A stretch of 5,534 bases of DNA from Prevotellaceae bacterium (GTDB taxonomy: Bacteria > Bacteroidota > Bacteroidia > Bacteroidales > UBA932): contig JAISPE010000224.1 of NCBI GenBank assembly GCA_031275145.1, positions 1 through 5,534 on the forward strand. The letters are read 5' to 3'. Position 1 is the stretch's first letter; the number at the start of each line of letters is the position of its first letter. Positions 1 through 5,046 of the stretch are shown here, in pieces. A program made the translations under genes and the position numbers. The notes under the pieces are model-generated. The model had not been told where the DNA came from and searched no databases. It was given only the letters and a program-made list of their open reading frames with translations.

Positions 1-59
1 CCCGCAATCCCATATCACAAAACTGTACCGTGCATAGTATAATTGCCCTAATCTTTGGA

Positions 60-91
60 TGCATTCCTAACGGAATGCAGGCTGTGCCTGC
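60..91. repeat. CCTAACGG hairpin, copy 1, with overlapping second hairpin
   Basis: TGCATTCC (60-67) and GGAATGCA (72-79) form a perfect 8-bp stem around a TAAC loop. Directly overlapping, GCAGGC (77-82) pairs with GCCTGC (86-91) around TGT, so the two hairpins share bases 77-79 and cannot form fully at once. The 18-base core GCATTCCTAACGGAATGC is repeated exactly at 195-212. From memory, hairpins with a CCTAACGG centre followed by a TTTCTACCGA-like tail (seen here at 97-106) are dispersed in Bacteroidota genomes. I could not check this. Confidence 0.75.
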
Positions 92-142
92 CTGCATTTC
101 TACCGAGTACCCCATCAAAAATTTTAATTCAAAAAAACAAGA

Positions 143-181
143 AACTAAAATGATTAAATATTAATCGGTTACATTTTAGTT
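143..181. repeat. Inverted repeat with nested palindrome
   Basis: AACTAAAATG (143-152) and CATTTTAGTT (172-181) are perfect 10-base inverted arms. The 19-base interval starts with a smaller palindrome, ATTAA-ATA-TTAAT (153-165). It lies inside the larger inverted repeat 105-340. It could be a hairpin in RNA or a symmetrical protein-binding site. Nothing nearby tells which. Confidence 0.7.
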
Positions 182-194
182 ATATGAAAGCGAT

Positions 195-212
195 GCATTC
201 CTAACGGAATGC
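195..212 (+). repeat. CCTAACGG hairpin, copy 2, followed by T5
   Basis: GCATTCCTAACGGAATGC is identical to the core of the hairpin at 61-78: a 7-bp stem with a TAAC loop. Here it is followed at once by TTTTT, so on the + strand it has the form of a weak intrinsic terminator. No + strand gene is visible upstream within the window. It might terminate a transcript entering from the left, or simply be a repeat copy. Confidence 0.65.
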
Positions 213-337
213 TTTTTGTTGCAGCTTTTTGTGGTTTAAATTGACGACATTGAGCTAAAGCATACGGTAGGGGCGGCATGGGGCGGCGACCGGGAACAGT
301 TATTTATTTTTTTGAATTAAATCCGGTTAATGGGGTA

Positions 338-526
338 CTCATTTACACCTAATTTTCCAAACAAAACAACCTCAGTAGCCTGGAAATATGATATAAACTC
401 CAGACCTCATTACCCCATTAAATCGACGGCATCCGGTTCGGTTTAATGGGGTAATGAGGTTGGTGTGTGTGTGTTACATTACTGCTACTGGGGTTGTTCT
501 GTTATTTTGAATTAGGTAGAAATGAG
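338..526. repeat. Long nested inverted repeat (element 2)
   Basis: Outer arms 338-379 and 484-526 are imperfect reverse complements. CTCATTT (338-344) matches 520-526, ACCTAATT (347-354) matches 510-517, AACAACC (365-371) matches 492-498, and CAGTAGC (373-379) matches 484-490. Inside lies a perfect 19-bp inverted repeat at 404-460. The whole is a 189-base structure with no coding frame. Its left end overlaps the right end of the inverted repeat 105-340 by three bases. Both share TTAATGGGGTA (327-337 and 443-453) and ATCCGGTT (321-328 and 431-438), so they probably have a common origin. Confidence 0.65.
404..460. repeat. Perfect 19-bp hairpin, extendable to 23 pairs
   Basis: ACCTCATTACCCCATTAAA (404-422) is the exact reverse complement of 442-460. 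Four more pairs (one G-T) extend the stem to 426/438 and leave an 11-base loop. This is the strongest single hairpin in the region and forms the core of the inverted repeat 338-526. It has no T-run after it (TGGTGTGTG follows), so it does not look like an intrinsic terminator. Confidence 0.8.
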
Positions 527-552
527 GTTTTGGAATGACAAAATCTTTGAAG

Positions 553-570
553 GGCAAAAAATTTTTTGCC
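553..570. repeat. Perfect 18-bp palindrome with A6T6 centre
   Basis: GGCAAAAAATTTTTTGCC is a perfect dyad with no spacer. An A6T6 tract is intrinsically bent DNA, so a binding site for an architectural protein is possible. A hairpin would need to open the centre to form a loop and is less attractive. No gene start is near enough to assign a regulatory role. Confidence 0.6.
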
Positions 571-612
571 ACTACGGTTATCATCGCCATGGAACATCGC
601 CGACATCGCACC

Positions 613-720
613 GCTCGGCGTAGTCTCCAGACTACGTCGGGTTAAAAGCAAAGCTCCTGCTTTGCCGCAAGTCAGGAGACTTGCTTTTAGCCGCGACGTA
701 GCGAAGACGCTACGCCGAGC
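613..720. repeat. Long bistable hairpin repeat (copy 1 of a dispersed family)
   Basis: Globally the 108 bases fold on themselves: 613-623 with 710-720 (11 perfect pairs), 632-639 with 694-701 (8), 643-651 with 681-689 (9) and 654-659 with 673-678 (6), loop 660-672. Alternatively each segment folds locally into four tandem hairpins: 619-636 (8 bp, loop CC), 648-665 (7 bp, loop TCCT), 668-683 (6 bp, loop AGGA) and 698-713 (6 bp, loop AAGA). The TCCT and AGGA loops are complementary. A related half copy lies at 4093-4150. There is no sensible coding frame. Confidence 0.75.
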
Positions 721-744
721 GCAGGGGACACAGCCTTTTATCAG

Positions 745-803
745 CTGCCGGTGGTAATGCGTCGTTACTGCTGGTGGTAATGCGTCATTACCACCGGCAG
801 TAA
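745..803. repeat. Triplicated unit forming competing hairpins
   Basis: Two direct copies of a 19-base unit (745-763 and 768-786, 18 of 19 identical, containing GGTGGTAATGCGTC) are followed by an inverted copy. The inverted copy can pair with the first unit (745-759 with 786-800, 15 perfect pairs). It can also pair with the second (765-782 with 786-803, 18 pairs including one G-T, closed by a CGT triloop). The two folds are mutually exclusive. Confidence 0.75.
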
Positions 804-930
804 TTCGTCATGACTAAGCGCCGGATGACGGACACGCCTTTACTGTATAATACGATATTCCTGTTTTTACCGGACAACTGTCTATTATGTTAATATTCAG
901 TTACGAATTACATTTTAAAATTAATTTATA

Positions 931-938
931 TACATTTG
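931..938 (+). promoter_or_regulatory. Candidate -7 element of the rnr promoter
   Basis: TACATTTG matches the Bacteroidota primary sigma factor -7 consensus TAnnTTTG exactly. It would place the transcription start near 945 and give rnr a leader of about 85 bases. I do not see a good TTTG -33 element 19-21 bases upstream, so the call rests on one motif in an A/T-rich stretch. Confidence 0.45.
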
Positions 939-1028
939 TGCCGTCAAATGACATGCATTTTTTGCAGGAAGCATTAAATATAAAGTCATTTTGAAGAGTA
1001 ATCGGATAAAAATATTATTAATTAATTA

Positions 1029-3209
1029 ATGAGTAAAAAGAATAAAAGCAAAACAGATTTTTTGCAAAGCGTCATAGATGTTTTTGAAGCAAACCCAACG
1101 AAACTTTATAATTACAAGCAGATTGCTTCCATAATTAATCTGGACGGCGATATGCACGAGATGCTTTTAGTGACACTTGACGGACTGGTTTTACGCGGGA
1201 TACTGACAAATCCTCAATTAGGTAAGTATATGTATAAAAAGCCCGAAGACGTCTTTTTGACGGGAAAAGTCGATGTTACGAAACAGGGATCCGCATACAT
1301 CGTCCCGGACGACGAATCCACCGAAGACATTTTTGTCTATGAGCACAATATGAACCAGGCGCTTCATGGCGACAAAGTAAAAGTAAAAGTATTCAACAAA
1401 AAAGGAGGACGCGCGGAAGGCGAGATAGTCGAAATCCTCGAAAAGTCGAAACGTACTTTCGTGGGCAAGATCGAAGTATCGTCCAGATACGCTTTTGTCG
1501 TTCCCGACAGTAAAAATATGCCGTATCATATTTTCATTCCGCTTTCGAACACCAAAGGCGCTCAAAACGGTCAGAAAGTAGTCGCCAATATAGTGGAATG
1601 GAAAAAGGAAATGAAGAGTCCTACCGGGAAAGTCGTTGATATTTTGGGTGCATCGGGAGATGCAAATGTGGAAATGCACGCAATACTTGCCGAATTTGAT
1701 TTGCCGTATTCCTATCCGGAACATATTGACAAGCTTGCTCAGCGTATTTCAGGAAAGATTACGGCCGGCGATTATGCCAGTCGCCGGGATTTCAGGGATA
1801 TTGTAACGTTCACGATTGATCCTAAGGATGCAAAAGATTTCGACGATGCACTGTCGATTCGCATGCTGGATAACGGTCACTGGGAAGTAGGAGTACATAT
1901 TGCCGATGTTACCCATTACGTGAAAAGTAATTCGGCGATAAACAGGGAAGCCGAAACGAGAACGACATCCATATATCTGGTCGACAGGACTGTGCCGATG
2001 CTTCCCGAGCGGCTTTCAAATTTCATCTGCTCGCTTCGTCCCGACGAGGAGAAACTGTGTTTTTCCGCAGTATTTGAACTGGATAACAGGGCTGTGATCA
2101 AAAACGAATGGTTTGGCCGCACAGTCATTCTCTCGAAACGGCGATTCACATACGAAGAGGCTCAGGATGTCATAGAAACAGGAAAAGGAGACTATTCGGA
2201 AGAACTGTTGAAACTTAATGCTCTGGCACAGATCATGAGGAAAAACCGTTTCAAAAACGGAGCTGTCACTTTTGAGCGCGAAGAGGCTAAGTTTGAACTG
2301 GACGAGAACGGGAAACCGCTGAGGGTATATTTCAAGGAAATGAAGGAATCGAACCAGTTAGTCGAAGAATTTATGCTGCTGGCAAATAAGAAGGTCGCGG
2401 AAAAAATCGGGAAAAAAGTCGCAGGTCAAAAGCCCAAAACATTCGTGTACAGAACACACGACAAACCCGATTTTGACAGGCTGAACAGTTTCAGCTCTTT
2501 TATCAAGCGATTCGGTTACAATATGAAACTGGATAATGACACCCGCCTGTCGAAAGAAATGAACAAAGTTTTATCCGAAGTCAAAGGCAAGCCCGAAGCC
2601 GGACTGATAGAAACACTTGCAGTACGTTCCATGGCCAAAGCCGTTTACTCGACTGACAATATCGGTCATTACGGACTTGCTTTCCCGTATTACACTCATT
2701 TCACATCTCCTATCCGCCGTTATCCGGATATGATGGTACACCGGCTGTTAGCCTCATACCTCGACGGGGAGAAGTCTGCCGACGTCGAATATTACGACAC
2801 AATGTGTAAACAGTCATCTCTCATGGAACAGAAAGCGACAGAGGCCGAAAGAGCTTCCATCAAATACAAAATGATTGAATTTATGGAGAATAAAATCGGT
2901 GAAATATACGAAGGCCTTATTTCCGGAGTCACGGAATGGGGAATATTTGTAGAACTTATTGATACAAAAATCGAAGGAATGGTATCCGTCAGGTCTATGA
3001 AAGACGATTATTACTATTTCGATGAAAATAATTACAGAATTGTCGGACGGTCGTCGGGAATGACATATACTCTGGGCGATAAAGTGACCGTGAAACTGAC
3101 AAATGCCGATATTTCACAGAAACATATAGATTTTCAATTAGTCAATCAGGAACTTGACGAATACAAAACTGCCCGTCACAATGTGAAAAACAAAAAGCGG
3201 AAAAAATAA
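1029..3209 (+). CDS. rnr: Ribonuclease R (3'-5' exoribonuclease, RNB family)
   Basis: RNase R is a processive 3'-5' exoribonuclease that degrades structured RNA in the cytoplasm and takes part in mRNA decay and RNA quality control. The 726-residue length is normal for the family. Domains in order: an N-terminal winged-helix region (about 9-70), two cold-shock/OB-type RNA-binding domains (about 75-205), the RNB catalytic domain (about 250-580), a C-terminal S1 domain (about 623-705) and a lysine-rich tail (KNKKRKK). The catalytic signature IDPKDAKDFDDA supplies the metal-binding aspartates D264, D270, D272 and D273. The conserved YLVDRTVPMLPERL (from Y316) and HFTSPIRRYPDMMVHR (557-572) segments are intact. 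The start is fixed by a TAA two codons upstream in the same frame. There is no Shine-Dalgarno sequence, only A/T-rich leader. The gene stands alone on this strand, and the next gene is convergent. Confidence 0.96.
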   Translation: MSKKNKSKTDFLQSVIDVFEANPTKLYNYKQIASIINLDGDMHEMLLVTLDGLVLRGILTNPQLGKYMYKKPEDVFLTGKVDVTKQGSAYIVPDDESTEDIFVYEHNMNQALHGDKVKVKVFNKKGGRAEGEIVEILEKSKRTFVGKIEVSSRYAFVVPDSKNMPYHIFIPLSNTKGAQNGQKVVANIVEWKKEMKSPTGKVVDILGASGDANVEMHAILAEFDLPYSYPEHIDKLAQRISGKITAGDYASRRDFRDIVTFTIDPKDAKDFDDALSIRMLDNGHWEVGVHIADVTHYVKSNSAINREAETRTTSIYLVDRTVPMLPERLSNFICSLRPDEEKLCFSAVFELDNRAVIKNEWFGRTVILSKRRFTYEEAQDVIETGKGDYSEELLKLNALAQIMRKNRFKNGAVTFEREEAKFELDENGKPLRVYFKEMKESNQLVEEFMLLANKKVAEKIGKKVAGQKPKTFVYRTHDKPDFDRLNSFSSFIKRFGYNMKLDNDTRLSKEMNKVLSEVKGKPEAGLIETLAVRSMAKAVYSTDNIGHYGLAFPYYTHFTSPIRRYPDMMVHRLLASYLDGEKSADVEYYDTMCKQSSLMEQKATEAERASIKYKMIEFMENKIGEIYEGLISGVTEWGIFVELIDTKIEGMVSVRSMKDDYYYFDENNYRIVGRSSGMTYTLGDKVTVKLTNADISQKHIDFQLVNQELDEYKTARHNVKNKKRKK

Positions 3210-3239
3210 ACAGTCGGAACAGAATGGAAAGAAGCAATC

Positions 3240-3266
3240 CGTACCGAAACTGAAAAGGCTTGATGA
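3240..3266 (+). repeat. Dispersed 27-base repeat, copy left of the deacylase gene
   Basis: CGTACCGAAACTGAAAAGG (3240-3258) and the following CTTGATGA match 4052-4078 at 25 of 27 positions in the same orientation. A shorter version, CGTACCGCAACTG, is at 3968-3980. The preceding GAAGCAATC (3231-3239) together with GTCATTGCGAA at 3948-3958 recalls the GTCATTGCGA...GAAGCAATC type of dispersed repeat seen in many bacterial genomes. That resemblance is from memory. Confidence 0.65.
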
Positions 3267-3277
3267 GGCTTGCTGGC

Positions 3278-3301
3278 CGCGGGTTTTCCTTTCCCGCGTT
3301 T
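3278..3301 (+). terminator. Possible intrinsic terminator of rnr
   Basis: CGCGGG (3278-3283) and CCCGCG (3293-3298) form a 6-bp all-G/C stem around a nine-base pyrimidine loop and are followed by TTTCCTT. It lies 68 bases after the rnr stop, between the convergent genes. The T-run is short, and the minus-strand side lacks one (GGCCAGC follows), so it suits rnr better than the deacylase gene. Confidence 0.4.
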
Positions 3302-3322
3302 CCTTCGAGCGAGAGTTTTCAA

Positions 3323-3817
3323 CTATTCGGTCACATCAATCCAGTCGAAACGGTTTTGCATACAGTTCATAAACTTAATAAAACCGTCTTTTGCGATTAT
3401 GAGCGACGCAGTATTGATGCAGGGATGAAAACTCAGACGTTCCGCGTTTTGGAGATTTTTGTCTATGAAGACATGCACATGATGAGCGGTGTCGTGGATC
3501 AGACCGAAAGGCGTAACAGAGCCGGGTGTCACGCCGAGATATTTCATCAACCGCTGTTCGGACGCGAAACTTAACTTTCCCTGGCGCAGCTGTTTTTCGA
3601 TTCGGTGGATATTCATATCGCAGTCGCAGTCAAGAATAACAAGATAGTGCTGATTGCCTTTGTGATTGCGAAAAAACAGGTTTTTACAGTGTTTAGCGTC
3701 GTGTCCCGCCCAGTACTGTTTTGCGATTTCAATAGTCGGCGCAGGCGGATGCTCCAAATATTCGAACACGATATTCAGCTCTTCAAGCAACTGATACAGT
3801 TTTTTATCTCCATTCAT
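3323..3817 (-). CDS. YbaK/ProXp-type aminoacyl-tRNA deacylase (prolyl-tRNA synthetase-associated domain protein)
   Basis: This 164-residue protein is a free-standing version of the editing (INS) domain of prolyl-tRNA synthetase. Family members hydrolyse mischarged tRNAs in trans, and the ProXp-ala/PrdX subgroup removes alanine from tRNA-Pro. The whole family core is present: KNLFFRNHKG (45-54) with the conserved Lys45, YLVILD (58-63), the SFASEQRLMKYLGVTPGSVTPFGL region (83-106) and FHPCINTASLII (130-141) with His131, Pro132 and Asn135. Length and motif order fit ProXp-ala/PrdX better than YbaK or YeaK, but the exact substrate is an inference. The ATG at 3817 is the only good start and has an A/T-rich leader without a Shine-Dalgarno sequence. 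It converges on rnr. Two direct 27-base repeats (3240-3266 and 4052-4078) bracket it. Confidence 0.88.
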   Translation of the reverse strand: MNGDKKLYQLLEELNIVFEYLEHPPAPTIEIAKQYWAGHDAKHCKNLFFRNHKGNQHYLVILDCDCDMNIHRIEKQLRQGKLSFASEQRLMKYLGVTPGSVTPFGLIHDTAHHVHVFIDKNLQNAERLSFHPCINTASLIIAKDGFIKFMNCMQNRFDWIDVTE

Positions 3818-3858
3818 AATGATATGTTTATCAAAAAAAACATAATGAAAAATTTGTT

Positions 3859-3877
3859 CAAAGTTAATTCAAAATTA
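3859..3877 (-). promoter_or_regulatory. Candidate promoter -7 elements for the deacylase gene
   Basis: Read on the minus strand, TAACTTTG (3859-3866) and TAATTTTG (3870-3877) both match TAnnTTTG and lie 42 and 53 bases before the deacylase start. Transcription would begin around 3852 or 3863. No clear TTTG -33 element is visible at the expected distance for either, and the surrounding sequence is A/T-rich, so chance matches are possible. Confidence 0.35.
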
Positions 3878-3947
3878 TGAATTGTGAATACAGGATGGCT
3901 ACATTGTCCGTATTATCATGTTGTTCGATGTTGTTCGAAAATGTGGC

Positions 3948-4064
3948 GTCATTGCGAATACCCGTTTCGTACCGCAACTGTCTGAACTGTGATTTTTGTG
4001 ATTGGTATGACAGTGTCATTTAAATGTCCGGCTGTCACTGCGAATGCCTTTCGTACCGCAACTG
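3948..4064 (+). repeat. Pair of direct repeats (GTCAnTGCGAA family)
   Basis: Positions 3948-3980 and 4034-4064 align over their full length with two substitutions and one 2-base gap. Shared blocks are TGCGAAT, the CC run and TTTCGTACCGCAACTG. The second copy continues through AAAAGGTTTGATGA to 4078, which is the part shared with 3240-3266. Confidence 0.7.
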
Positions 4065-4092
4065 AAAAGGTTTGATGACGCCTGTCTCTTTC

Positions 4093-4150
4093 GCTCGGCG
4101 TAGCGTCCTCGCCACGTCGCAGCTAAAAGCAAAGCTCCCCGCTTCGCGCA
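4093..4150. repeat. Half copy of the long hairpin repeat (copy 2)
   Basis: GCTCGGCGTAG (4093-4103) is identical to 613-623. The match continues through ACGTCGC and GCTAAAAGCAAAGCTCC to a CGCAA at 4146-4150, collinear with 613-670. In detail the first 46 bases are closer to the reverse complement of the right arm of copy 1 (673-720). The second arm is missing here, so the long hairpin cannot form, and the local hairpins are weakened by mismatches. Confidence 0.7.
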
Positions 4151-4205
4151 AAAAATATATTGAGAATAGAAAGCGCCGGCAAAAACGACGGTGAATCCGA
4201 GAAAA

Positions 4206-4313
4206 TTAACGGATAAGTGCAGCTGGCGTATAGCCGAACTGCTCCCTGAAAACCATCGAAAAGTGCGACAGGTTTTTGAAACCCGCTTCAAAACAGACGC
4301 CGGACACCTTGCC
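4206..4313 (-). pseudogene. Remnant of an AraC-family transcriptional regulator (C-terminal end only)
   Basis: The minus strand from 4310 to the TAA at 4208-4206 translates to 34 residues that run KVSGVCFEAGFKNLSHF, then SMVFREQFGYTPAALIR. This is the typical end of the AraC/XylS DNA-binding domain: the last helix-turn-helix with the conserved VGF-like turn, N-L-S-H-F, F-R-x-x-F-G and T-P motifs. An in-frame TGA at 4316-4314 closes the frame just upstream. The rest of the regulator (another 60 or more residues of DNA-binding domain plus any sensor domain) is absent, because the prenyltransferase gene ends 14 bases away. I conclude that this is a truncated gene left by a rearrangement. The ORF found in another frame of the same DNA (4016-4291) is a shadow. 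The recognition is by eye, but the motif fit is strong. Confidence 0.75.
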
Positions 4314-4327
4314 TCAATGCCCCCGTC

Positions 4328-5038
4328 TCAAACGCCTCCATACCTCCTTTCTCTTTTTTGATAATGCTGAATGGCCTGCAACAAATCTTCCCGATTAAAA
4401 TCAGGCCAGTATTTTTCTAAAAAATACAGTTCTGAATATGCAGACTGCCATAACATAAAATTACTGAGACGGTATTCTCCGCCTGTACGAATAATTAAAT
4501 CCGGATTGGGAAGAAAATTTGAGGATAGGAAACGGGATATTTCATTTTCTGTTATCTGATTAATATCCAGTTTGTTTTTGGTGAAATAATTGAATAGCGC
4601 TTTAACTGCATCCGTAATCTCGGATTTGGATGAGTAACTGATACAGACAGTAAAAACCATTTCAGTTTTTTCTCCTGTTACACTTTCTAAATGGTGCAAA
4701 TATTCATTCAATTCGGGCGGTAACATTTCAGATTTTCCCAAGAACTTAAAACGTATATTATGTTTTAGTATCACTTCTTCATCAATAGAAGTATGTATTA
4801 ATCTCATTATTATATCTACTTCTTCTTTCGGGCGTTTCCAGTTTTCCAAAGAAAAGGCATATATGGTAAAATATTTGATATGTAACTCTAAAGCTGCCAG
4901 CATCATGTCAAGAACGACTTTACTGCCGGACTGATATCCAAAACTTCTGCTTTCGCCATTCTTTTTTGCCCATCTGCCGTTACCATCGATAATAATAGCG
5001 ACATGTACAGGATAATTTGAATCTTCTTGTCTTTCCAT
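4328..5038 (-). CDS. uppS: Isoprenyl transferase, divergent undecaprenyl diphosphate synthase family
   Basis: This family (cis-prenyltransferases) condenses farnesyl diphosphate with isopentenyl diphosphate units to make the lipid carrier for cell-wall and glycan synthesis, at the inner face of the cytoplasmic membrane. The 236-residue length is normal. Motifs: HVAIIIDGNGRWAKK (12-26) with the metal-binding Asp18, AFSLENWKRP (61-70) with Asn66 and Arg69, and IIRTGGEYRLSNFMLW (182-197) with Arg184, Arg190 and Ser192. SAYSELYF (199-206) carries Glu203, and the C-terminal RERRYGG is present. Two normally conserved motifs differ: GHxxG is GYQSG (34-38), with Tyr35 at the place of E. coli His43, and NYGGR is SYSSK (134-138). 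Sampled codons are more A/T-rich than rnr. The start lies 8 bases after the preceding gene, so it is in an operon and probably translationally coupled. It may be a specialised paralog, so the symbol denotes the family. Confidence 0.87.
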   Translation of the reverse strand: MERQEDSNYPVHVAIIIDGNGRWAKKNGESRSFGYQSGSKVVLDMMLAALELHIKYFTIYAFSLENWKRPKEEVDIIMRLIHTSIDEEVILKHNIRFKFLGKSEMLPPELNEYLHHLESVTGEKTEMVFTVCISYSSKSEITDAVKALFNYFTKNKLDINQITENEISRFLSSNFLPNPDLIIRTGGEYRLSNFMLWQSAYSELYFLEKYWPDFNREDLLQAIQHYQKRERRYGGV

Positions 5039-5046
5039 ACATTGTT

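Larger units (their letters stand above)
105..340. repeat. Large imperfect inverted repeat, MITE-like (element 1)
   Basis: GAGTACCCCAT (105-115) is the exact reverse complement of ATGGGGTACTC (330-340). After a non-matching gap of 7 and 8 bases, TTTAATTCAAAAAAA (123-137) is the exact reverse complement of 307-321. The arms therefore total about 33 bases with 26 matched, enclosing roughly 170 bases. The interior holds another inverted repeat (143-181) and the second CCTAACGG hairpin (195-212), and no coding frame. Short size, terminal inverted repeats and absence of coding capacity resemble a miniature inverted-repeat element. No target-site duplication was identified, so this label is an inference. 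Confidence 0.6.
1..1028. other. Gene-free, repeat-dense intergenic region upstream of rnr
   Basis: I see no credible protein gene in this kilobase. Open frames are short and run through inverted repeats. The stretch is instead layered with hairpins and inverted repeats, listed separately (60-91, 105-340, 143-181, 195-212, 338-526, 553-570, 613-720, 745-803). It also has minor repeats: GGGGCGGC twice at 270-277 and 280-287, a (GT)6 run at 463-474, and a CGTCAT/ATGACG stem at 806-811/825-830. Only the last 100 bases or so look like an ordinary A/T-rich gene leader. A gene to the left of the window may end just before base 1, but nothing visible proves it. Confidence 0.75.
3881..4205. other. Gene-free region of degenerate repeats
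   Basis: No coding frame here is credible. The stretch holds a 10-base tandem pair sharing TTGTTCGA (3921-3930, 3931-3940), two repeat copies at 3948-3980 and 4034-4064, a palindrome ATGACA-G-TGTCAT (4007-4019), a repeat-like CTGAACTGTGATTTTTGTGA (3982-4001), and the half copy of the long hairpin repeat (4093-4150). It reads as decayed intergenic repeat material between the deacylase leader and the AraC remnant. Confidence 0.65.

Noticed and set aside
105..340. A complete insertion sequence
   Set aside because: The interval has inverted ends but no transposase frame and no recognisable target duplication, so only a non-autonomous, MITE-like element can be proposed.
566..757. A 63-codon + strand open frame
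   Set aside because: It runs straight through the 613-720 hairpin repeat, has a low-complexity basic composition and no family resemblance. It is an artefact of the repeat.
60..803. A possible CRISPR array in the repeat-rich region
   Set aside because: The repeats differ in sequence and length, occur as inverted arms, and lack regular spacers. No cas gene is present.
846..851. TATAAT resembling an E. coli-type -10 box
   Set aside because: Bacteroidota primary sigma factors use TAnnTTTG, and there is no matching -35 element. TACATTTG at 931-938 is a better and closer candidate for rnr.
1218..2149. Two long minus-strand open frames inside rnr (1218-1724 and 1916-2149)
   Set aside because: They lie antisense to the conserved RNase R coding sequence, encode no recognisable motifs and are codon-usage shadows.
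3260..3880. Two + strand open frames across the deacylase gene (3260-3574 and 3605-3880)
   Set aside because: Both are antisense to the well-conserved deacylase and show no family features.
4016..4291. A 91-codon minus-strand open frame
   Set aside because: It is in a different frame from the AraC-like tail and crosses a dispersed repeat. The AraC frame (4310-4206) explains the conserved part.
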